In this document: positions 54,151 to 64,000 of the stretch, piece after piece
Layout: every line of letters begins with the position of its first letter
How positions within the stretch are numbered: position 1 is the first letter of the stretch
Assembly (NCBI RefSeq): GCF_050948215.1
Contig: NW_027488581.1
Coordinates: 124,001-188,000, forward strand
Origin: Halictus rubicundus
Taxonomy: Eukaryota > Arthropoda > Insecta > Hymenoptera > Halictidae
DNA: 64,000 nucleotides
Direction of reading: 5' to 3'
The notes under the pieces: generated by a model
Databases searched by the model: none
Told to the model about the DNA's origin: nothing
What the model saw: only the letters and a program-made list of their open reading frames with translations
Translations under genes and position numbers: made by a program

Positions 54151-55960
54151 ATAGATGGTAGGATAGGATAGAGGACAGGATACGATAGAGGATAGAATAG
54201 GATAGAGGATAGGATAGGATAAAGGATAGGATACAATAGAGGATAGGATTGGATAGAGGATAGGATACGATAGAGGATAGGATAGGATGGAGGCTAGTAT
54301 TGGATAGAGGATAGGATAAGATAGAGGGTAGGAAAGGACAGTGGATAGGATGTGATAGAAGCTAGGACAGATGGTAGGATAGATGGTAGGATACGGTAGA
54401 GGATAGGTTAGGATAGAGGATAGCATAGGATAGAGGATGGGATACGATAGCGGATGGGATGGGATAGAGGATAGGATAGGATAGATGGTAGGTTACGATA
54501 GAGGATAGGATACGATAGAGGAGAGTATAGAGGATAGGAAAGGTTAGACGATAGGATAGGATAGAGGCTAGAATAGGATAGAGGATAGGATTGGACAGCG
54601 GATAGGATAGGATAGAGGATAGGATACGATAGAGGATAGGATAGGATAGAGGATAGTATAGGATAGAGGATACGATAGGATGGAGGATAGGATGGGATAG
54701 AGGATATGATAAGATAGAAGATAGGATAGGATAGAGGACAGGATAGGATAGAGTATAGGATAGGATAGAGGATAGGATAGGATAGAGGGTATCATAGGAC
54801 AGAGGAATAGGATAGGATAGAGGATAGGATGGAATAGAGGATAGGATGGAATAGAGGATAGGATGAGATAGAGGATAGGATAGGATAGAGGATAGGATAG
54901 GATAGAGGGTAGGATAAGATGGAGGATAGGATGGGATAGAGGATAGGATAAGACTGAGGATAGGATAGGATCGAGGATAGGATAGGATAGAGGATAGGAT
55001 AGGATAGAGGACAGGATTGGATAGAGGATAGGATAGTATCGAGGATAGGATAGGATAGAGCATAGGATGGGATAGAGGATAGGATAGGATAGATGGTAGG
55101 GTAGGATAGAGGACAGGGTACGATAGAGGATAGAATAGGATAGAGGATATGATAGGATAGAGGATAGGAAAGTATAGAGGATAGGATAGGATTGAGGATA
55201 GGACAGGATAGGGGATAGGATACGATAGAGGATAGGATAGGATAGAGGATAGGATAGGATCGAGGATAGGATGGAATAGAGGATAGGATACGATAGAGGA
55301 TAGGATAGGATGGAGGATAGTATTGGATAGAGGATAGGAAAGAACAGTGGATAGGATGTGATAGAGGATAGCATAGGATAGAGGATGGGATACGATAGCG
55401 GATAGGATGGGATAGAGGATAGGATAGGATAGAGGATAGGATAGGATGGAGGTTAGGATGGGATAGAGGATCGGATAGGATAAATGATAGGATAGGATAG
55501 AGGATAGGATAGGATAGCGGATAGGATAGGATAGAGGATAGGATAGGATAGAGGATAGGATAGGATAGAGTATAGGATAGGATAGAGGGTAGCACAGGAT
55601 AGAGGAATAGGATAGGATAGAGGATAGGATACGATAGAGGATGGGATAGGATAGAGGATAGGATAGGATAGAGGATAGGATTGGATAGAGGATAGGATAG
55701 GATCGAGGATAGGATAGGATAGAGCATAGGATGGGATAGAGGTTAGGATAGGATAGATGGTAGGATAGGATAGAGGACAGGATACGATAGAGGATAGAAT
55801 AGGATAAAGGATAGGATACAATAGAGGATAGGATTGGATAGAGGATAGGATACGATAGAGGATAGGATAGGATGGAGGCTAGTATTGGATAGAGGATAGG
55901 ATTAGATAGAGGGTAGGAAAGGACAGTGGATAGGATGTGATAGAAGCTAGGACAGATGGT
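47455..55960. repeat. ~4.1-kb higher-order repeat, two consecutive copies
   Basis: The segment at about 47455-51555 matches about 51781-55960. The offset is 4,326 bp at the left (for example 48172 and 52498; 48218 and 52544), 4,343 bp after about 50.0 kb, and 4,411 bp after about 50.63 kb. The steps are 17 and 68 bp, that is one and four monomers. The second copy overlaps the start of the later 4,725-bp duplication, so its right half was copied again afterwards. Confidence 0.75.
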
Positions 55961-58900
55961 AGGATAGAGGATAGGATTCGATAGAGGATAGGATAGGATA
56001 GAGGATACGATAGGATAGAGGATAGGATTGGATAGAGGATAGGATAGGATCGAGGATAGGATAGGATAGAGCATAGGATGGGATAGAGGTTAGGATAGGA
56101 TAGATGGTAGGATAGGATAGAGGACAGGATACGATAGAGGATAGAATAGGATAGAGGCTAGAATAGGATAGAGGATAGGATTGGACAGCGGATAGGATAG
56201 GATAGAGGATAGGATACGATAGAGGATAGGATAGGATAGAGGATAGTATAGGATAGAGGATACGATAGGATGGAGGATAGGATGGGATAGAGGATATGAT
56301 AAGATAGAAGATAGGATAGGATAGAGGACAGGATAGGATAGAGTATAGGATAGGATAGAGGATAGGATAGGATAGTGGGTAGCATAGGACAGAGGAATAG
56401 GATAGGATAGAGGATAGGATAGGATAGAGGATAGGATTGGATAGAGGATAGGATAGGATCGAGGATAGGATAAGATGGAGGACAGGATGGGATAGAGGAT
56501 AGGATAAGACTGAGCATAGGAGAGGATAGAGGATAGGATCGGATAGAGGATAGGATTAGATAGAGGATAGGATAGGATAAAGGATAGGATCGGATAGAGT
56601 ATAGGATTGGATAGAGGATAGGATAGGATCGAGGATAGGATAGGATAGAGCATAGGATGGGAAAGAGGATAGGATAGGATAGATGGTAGGATAGGATAGA
56701 GGACAGGATACGATAGAGGATAGAATAGGATAGATGATGGGATAGGATAAACGATAGGGTACGCTAGAGGATAGGATTGGATAGAGGATAGGATACGATA
56801 GAGGATAGGATACGATAGAGGATAGAATTGGATAGAGGATAGGATGGGATCGAGGATAGGATAGGATAAAGCATAGGATGGGATAGAGGTTAGGATAGGA
56901 TAGATGGTAGGATAGGATAGAGGACAGGATACGATAGAGGATAGAATAGGATAGAGGATAGGATAGGATAAAGGATAGGATACAATAGAGGATAGGATTG
57001 GATAGAGGATAGGATACGATAGAGGATAGGATAGGATGGAGGATAGTATTGGATAGAGGATAGGATAAGATAGAGGGTAGGAAAGGACAGTGGATAGGAT
57101 GTGATAGAAGTTAGGACAGATGGTAGGATAGATGGTAGGATACGGTAGAGGATAGGTTAGGATAGAGGATAGTATAGGATAGAGGATAAGATAGGATGGA
57201 GGATAGGATGGGATAGAGGATATGATAAGATAGAAGATAGGATAGGATAGAGGATAGGATAGGATAGAGGATAGGATAGGATAGAGGGTAGCATAGGACA
57301 GAGGAATAGGATAGGATAGAGGATAGGATAGGATAGAGGATAGGATTGGATAGAGGATAGGATAGGATCGAGGATAGGATAAGATGGAGGATAGGATGGG
57401 ATAGAGGATAGGATAGGATAGAGGATAGGATAGGATGGAGGATAGGATGGGATAGAGGATATGATAAGATAGAAGATAGGATAGGATAGAGGATAGGATA
57501 GGATAGAGGATAGGATAGGATAGAGGGTAGCATAGGACAGAGGAATAGGATAGGATAGAGGATAGGATAGGATAGAGGATAGGATTGGATAGAGGATAGG
57601 ATAGGATCGAGGATAGGATAAGATGGAGGATAGGATGGGATAGAGGATAGGATAGGATGGAGGATAGGATGGGATAGAGGATATGATAAGATAGAAGATA
57701 GGATAGGATAGAGGATAGGATAGGATAGATGATAGGATAGGATAGAGGATCGGATAGGATAAATGATAGGATAGGATAGAGGATAGGATAGGATAGCGGA
57801 TAGGATAGGATAGAGGATAGGATAGGATAGAGGATAGGATAGGATAGAGGATAGGATAGGATAGAGGATAGGACTGGATAGAGGATAGAATAGGATAGAG
57901 GATAGGATAGGATGGAGGATAGGATGGAATAGAGGATAGGATGGAATAGAGGATAGGATGAGATAGAGGATAGGATAGGATAGAGGATAGGATATGATAG
58001 AGGATAGCATAGGATAGAGGATAGGATAGGATGGAGGATAGGATGGGACAGAGGATATGATAAGATAGAAGATAGGATAGGATAGATGATAGGATAGGAT
58101 AGATGATAGGATAGGATAGAGGATCGGATAGGATAAATGATAGGATAGGATAGAGGATAGGATAGGATAGCGGATAGGATAGAGGATAGGATAGGATCGA
58201 GGATAGGATAGGATAGAGGATAGGATAGGATAGAGGACAGGATTGGATAGAGGATAGGATAGTATCGAGGATAGGATAGGATAGAGCATAGGATGGGATA
58301 GAGGATAGGATAGGATAGATGGTAGGATAGGATAGAGGACAGGATACGATAGAGGATAGAATAGGATAGAGGATAGGATAGGATAAACGATAGGATATGA
58401 TAGAGGATAGGATTGGATAGAGGATAGGATACGATAGAGGATAGGATAGGATGGAGGATAGTATTGGATAGAGGATTGGAAAGGACAGTGGATAGGATGT
58501 GATAGAGGATAGCATAGGATAGAGGATGGGATACGATAGCGGATAGGATGGGATAGAGGATAGGATAGGATAGAGGATAGGATAGGATGGAGGATAGGAT
58601 GGGGTAGAGGATATGATAAGATAGAAGATAGGATAGGATAGAGGATAGGATAGGATAGAGGATAGGATAGGATAGAGGATCGGATAGGATAAATGATAGG
58701 ATAGGATAGAGGATAGGATAGGATAGCGGATAGGATAGGATAGAGGATAGGATAGGATAGAGGATAGGATAGGATAGAGGATAGGATAGGATAGAGGATA
58801 GGATTGGATAGAGGGTAGAATAGGATAGAGGATAGGATAGGATGGAGGATAGGATGGAATAGAGGATATGATGGAATAGATGGTAGGATAGGATAGAGGA

Positions 58901-61900
58901 CAGGATACGATAGAGGATAGAATAGGATAGAGGATAGGATAGGATAAAGGATAGGATACAATAGAGGATAGGATTGGATAGAGGATAGGATACGATAGAG
59001 GATAGGATAGGATGGAGGCTAGTATTGGATAGAGGATAGGATAAGATAGAGGGTAGGAAAGGACAGTGGATAGGATGTGATAGAAGCTAGGACAGATGGT
59101 AGGATAGATGGTAGGATACGGTAGAGGATAGGTTAGGATAGAGGATAGCATAGGATAGAGGATGGGATACGATAGCGGATGGGATGGGATAGAGGATAGG
59201 ATAGGATAGATGGTAGGTTACGATAGAGGATAGGATACGATAGAGGAGAGTATAGAGGATAGGAAAGGTTAGACGATAGGATAGGATAGAGGCTAGAATA
59301 GGATAGAGGATAGGATTGGACAGCGGATAGGATAGGATAGAGGATAGGATACGATAGAGGATAGGATAGGATAGAGGATAGTATAGGATAGAGGATACGA
59401 TAGGATGGAGGATAGGATGGGATAGAGGATATGATAAGATAGAAGATAGGATAGGATAGAGGACAGGATAGGATAGAGTATAGGATAGGATAGAGGATAG
59501 GATAGGATAGAGGGTATCATAGGACAGGGGGAATAGGATAGGATAGAGGATAGGATGGAATAGAGGATAGGATGGAATAGAGGATAGGATGAGATAGAGG
59601 ATAGGATAGGATAGAGGATAGGATAGGATAGAGGGTAGGATAAGATGGAGGATAGGATGGGATAGAGGATAGGATAAGACTGAGGATAGGATAGGATCGA
59701 GGATAGGATAGGATAGAGGATAGGATAGGATAGAGGACAGGATTGGATAGAGGATAGGATAGTATCGAGGATAGGATAGGATAGAGCATAGGATGGGATA
59801 GAGGATAGGATAGGATAGATGGTAGGGTAGGATAGAGGACAGGGTACGATAGAGGATAGAATAGGATAGAGGATATGATAGGATAGAGGATAGGAAAGTA
59901 TAGAGGATAGGATAGGATTGAGGATAGGACAGGATAGGGGATAGGATACGATAGAGGATAGGATAGGATAGAGGATAGGATAGGATCGAGGATAGGATGG
60001 AATAGAGGATAGGATACGATAGAGGATAGGATAGGATGGAGGATAGTATTGGATAGAGGATAGGAAAGAACAGTGGATAGGATGTGATAGAGGATAGCAT
60101 AGGATAGAGGATGGGATACGATAGCGGATAGGATGGGATAGAGGATAGGATAGGATAGAGGATAGGATAGGATGGAGGTTAGGATGGGATAGAGGATCGG
60201 ATAGGATAAATGATAGGATAGGATAGAGGATAGGATAGGATAGCGGATAGGATAGGATAGAGGATAGGATAGGATAGAGGATAGGATAGGATAGAGTATA
60301 GGATAGGATAGAGGGTAGCACAGGATAGAGGAATAGGATAGGATAGAGGATAGGATACGATAGAGGATGGGATAGGATAGAGGATAGGATAGGATAGAGG
60401 ATAGGATTGGATAGAGGATAGGATAGGATCGAGGATAGGATAGGATAGAGCATAGGATGGGATAGAGGTTAGGATAGGATAGATGGTAGGATAGGATAGA
60501 GGACAGGATACGATAGAGGATAGAATAGGATAAAGGATAGGATACAATAGAGGATAGGATTGGATAGAGGATAGGATACGATAGAGGATAGGATAGGATG
60601 GAGGCTAGTATTGGATAGAGGATAGGATTAGATAGAGGGTAGGAAAGGACAGTGGATAGGATGTGATAGAAGCTAGGACAGATGGTAGGATAGAGGATAG
60701 GATCCGATAGAGGATAGGATAGGATAGAGGATACGATAGGATAGAGGATAGGATTGGATAGAGGATAGGATAGGATCGAGGATAGGATAGGATAGAGCAT
60801 AGGATGGGATAGAGGTTAGGATAGGATAGATGGTAGGATAGGATAGAGGACAGGATACGATAGAGGATAGAATAGGATAGAGGCTAGAATAGGATAGAGG
60901 ATAGGATTGGACAGCGGATAGGATAGGATAGAGGATAGGATACGATAGAGGATAGGATAGGATAGAGGATAGTATAGGATAGAGGATACGATAGGATGGA
61001 GGATAGGATGGGATAGAGGATATGATAAGATAGAAGATAGGATAGGATAGAGGACAGGATAGGATAGAGTATAGGATAGGATAGAGGATAGGATAGGATA
61101 GTGGGTAGCATAGGACAGAGGAATAGGATAGGATAGAGGATAGGATAGGATAGAGGATAGGATTGGATAGAGGATAGGATAGGATCGAGGATAGGATAAG
61201 ATGGAGGACAGGATGGGATAGAGGATAGGATAAGACTGAGCATAGGAGAGGATAGAGGATAGGATCGGATAGAGGATAGGATTAGATAGAGGATAGGATA
61301 GGATAAAGGATAGGATCGGATAGAGTATAGGATTGGATAGAGGATAGGATAGGATCGAGGATAGGATAGGATAGAGCATAGGATGGGAAAGAGGATAGGA
61401 TAGGATAGATGGTAGGATAGGATAGAGGACAGGATACGATAGAGGATAGAATAGGATAGATGATGGGATAGGATAAACGATAGGGTACGATAGAGGATAG
61501 GATTGGATAGAGGATAGGATACGATAGAGGATAGGATACGATAGAGGATAGAATTGGATAGAGGATAGGATGGGATCGAGGATAGGATAGGATAAAGCAT
61601 AGGATGGGATAGAGGTTAGGATAGGATAGATGGTAGGATAGGATAGAGGACAGGATACGATAGAGGATAGAATAGGATAGAGGATAGGATAGGATAAAGG
61701 ATAGGATACAATAGAGGATAGGATTGGATAGAGGATAGGATACGATAGAGGATAGGATAGGATGGAGGATAGTATTGGATAGAGGATAGGATAAGATAGA
61801 GGGTAGGAAAGGACAGTGGATAGGATGTGATAGAAGTTAGGACAGATGGTAGGATAGATGGTAGGATACGGTAGAGGATAGGTTAGGATAGAGGATAGTA

Positions 61901-63635
61901 TAGGATAGAGGATAGGATAGGATGGAGGATAGGATGGGATAGAGGATATGATAAGATAGAAGATAGGATAGGATAGAGGATAGGATAGGATAGAGGATAG
62001 GATAGGATAGAGGGTAGCATAGGACAGAGGAATAGGATAGGATAGAGGATAGGATAGGATAGAGGATAGGATTGGATAGAGGATAGGATAGGATCGAGGA
62101 TAGGATAAGATGGAGGATAGGATGGGATAGAGGATAGGATAGGATGGAGGATAGGTTAGGATAGAGGATAGTATAGGATAGAGGATAGGATAGGATGGAG
62201 GATAGGATGGGATAGAGGATATGATAAGATAGAAGATAGGATAGGATAGAGGATAGGATAGGATAGAGGATAGGATAGGATAGAGGGTAGCATAGGACAG
62301 AGGAATAGGATAGGATAGAGGATAGGATAGGATAGAGGATAGGATTGGATAGAGGATAGGATAGGATCGAGGATAGGATAAGATGGAGGATAGGATGGGA
62401 TAGAGGATAGGATAGGATGGAGGATAGGATGGGATAGAGGATATGATAAGATAGAAGATAGGATAGGATAGAGGATAGGATAGGATAGATGATAGGATAG
62501 GATAGAGGATCGGATAGGATAAATGATAGGATAGGATAGAGGATAGGATAGGATAGCGGATAGGATAGGATAGAGGATAGGATAGGATAGAGGATAGGAT
62601 AGGATAGAGGATAGGATAGGATAGAGGATAGGACTGGATAGAGGATAGAATAGGATAGAGGATAGGATAGGATGGAGGATAGGATGGAATAGAGGATAGG
62701 ATGGAATAGAGGATAGGATGAGATAGAGGATAGGATAGGATAGAGGATAGGATATGATAGAGGATAGCATAGGATAGAGGATAGGATAGGATGGAGGATA
62801 GGATGGGACAGAGGATATGATAAGATAGAAGATAGGATAGGATAGATGATAGGATAGGATAGATGATAGGATAGGATAGAGGATCGGATAGGATAAATGA
62901 TAGGATAGGATAGAGGATAGGATAGGATAGCGGATAGGATAGAGGATAGGATAGGATCGAGGATAGGATAGGATAGAGGATAGGATAGGATAGAGGACAG
63001 GATTGGATAGAGGATAGGATAGTATCGAGGATAGGATAGGATAGAGCATAGGATGGGATAGAGGATAGGATAGGATAGATGGTAGGATAGGATAGAGGAC
63101 AGGATACGATAGAGGATAGAATAGGATAGAGGATAGGATAGGATAAACGATAGGATATGATAGAGGATAGGATTGGATAGAGGATAGGATACGATAGAGG
63201 ATAGGATAGGATGGAGGATAGTATTGGATAGAGGATAGGAAAGGACAGTGGATAGGATGTGATAGAGGATAGCATAGGATAGAGGATGGGATACGATAGC
63301 GGATAGGATGGGATAGAGGATAGGATAGGATAGAGGATAGGATAGGATGGAGGATAGGATGGGGTAGAGGATATGATAAGATAGAAGATAGGATAGGATA
63401 GAGGATAGGATAGGATAGAGGATAGGATAGGATAGAGGATCGGATAGGATAAATGATAGGATAGGATAGAGGATAGGATAGGATAGCGGATAGGATAGGA
63501 TAGAGGATAGGATAGGATAGAGGATAGGATAGGATAGAGGATAGGATAGGATAGAGGATAGGATTGGATAGAGGGTAGAATAGGATAGAGGATAGGATAG
63601 GATGGAGGATAGGATGGAATAGAGGATATGATGGA
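54151..63635. repeat. 4,725-bp near-perfect tandem duplication
   Basis: Two abutting copies, 54151-58875 and 58876-63635. The offset is 4,725 bp at the left and becomes 4,726 bp after a single-base gain near 59530 (GACAGAGGAAT in copy one, GACAGGGGGAAT in copy two). It becomes 4,760 bp after a 34-bp gain, two monomers, near 62.15 kb. Other differences are isolated substitutions, for example ATTCG near 55976 against ATCCG near 60702. Copy two starts where copy one ends. The close similarity suggests a recent event or, less likely, an assembly duplication. Confidence 0.85.
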
Positions 63636-64000
63636 ATAGAGGATAGGATGAGATAGAGGATAGGATAGGATAGAGGATAGGATAGGATAGAGGGTAGGAT
63701 AAGATGGAGGATAGGATGGGATAGAGGATAGGATAAGACTGAGGATAGGATAGGATCGAGGATAGGATAGGATAGAGGATAGGATAGGATAGAGGACAGG
63801 ATTGGATAGAGGATAGGATAGTATCGAGGATAGGATAGGATAGAGCATAGGATGGGATAGAGGATAGGATAGGATAGATGGTAGGGTAGGATAGAGGACA
63901 GGGTACGATAGAGGATAGAATAGGATAGAGGATATGATAGGATAGAGGATAGGAAAGTATAGAGGATAGGATAGGATTGAGGATAGGACAGGATAGGGGA
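63636..64000. repeat. Satellite continuing past the window end
   Basis: After the second 4.7-kb copy the array switches register. The last ~365 bases match about 59577-59941 at an offset of 4,059 bp (AAAGTATAGAGG near 63955 and 59896). The window therefore ends inside another related higher-order unit, not at an array boundary. Confidence 0.75.

Noticed and set aside
1..64000. Functional telomere.
   Set aside because: The unit is GGATA-based, heavily variant and organised in kilobase higher-order repeats; uniform TTAGG or a known telomere motif is not seen.

Overview
The window is almost entirely one tandem-repeat array, interrupted once by a retrotransposon. It looks like constitutive heterochromatin (a pericentromeric, subtelomeric or B-chromosome-like satellite block) from an arthropod nuclear genome, most likely an insect. 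The host call rests only on the inserted element: its reverse transcriptase and C-terminal domain resemble the R1 clade of non-LTR retrotransposons, which is known from arthropods. No cellular host gene, RNA gene, CRISPR array or bacterial-type operon is visible.

The array covers 1-38031 and 41915-64000. Its base monomer is 17 bp, GAGGATAGGATAGGATA on the + strand, that is one 7-bp GAGGATA followed by two GGATA pentamers, with abundant point variants and shorter or longer units. The + strand is purine-rich and almost free of cytosine. Because 17 is not a multiple of 3 and the complement contains no stop triplet, all three minus-strand frames read the same 17-residue pseudo-peptide, YPILSSILSYPLSYPIL. 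This produces stop-free frames of up to 2,499 codons that should not be annotated as proteins.

The array has nested higher-order structure. Block A (1-3870) and block B (3871-9430) hold short higher-order repeats. Block C (about 9.4-22.5 kb) holds a segment of about 5 kb present twice and an 839-bp tandem duplication. Block D (22.5-36.7 kb) contains a 2,599-bp tandem duplication. A diverged, more AT-rich zone (36.7-43.4 kb) surrounds the retrotransposon. The right block (43.4-64 kb) is built of 4.1-4.7 kb units, including an almost perfect 4,725-bp tandem pair at 54151-63635. Length differences between copies are usually whole multiples of 17 bp, which fits unequal exchange or slippage in monomer register.

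At 38032-41914 lies a 3,883-bp insertion flanked by a perfect 17-bp direct repeat. A paralogous copy of the surrounding satellite at 42284-42810 preserves the uninterrupted site, so the insertion and its target duplication can be read directly. The insert is a 5'-truncated R1-like element. It keeps the end of the apurinic-type endonuclease, a complete-looking reverse transcriptase with FADD box, and the C-terminal domain, all in one uninterrupted frame ending at 40937. An in-frame CA microsatellite encodes a Thr-His run. The 977-bp 3' region carries a GC-rich, exon-like open stretch preceded by a good splice-acceptor sequence, a 14-bp palindrome, an AATAAA signal, and no poly(A) tail at the junction. 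The parts do not form a pathway: the satellite is the target and the retroelement a passenger. The most interesting points are the monomer-sized target duplication, the exon-like segment, and the recent nested expansion of the array.
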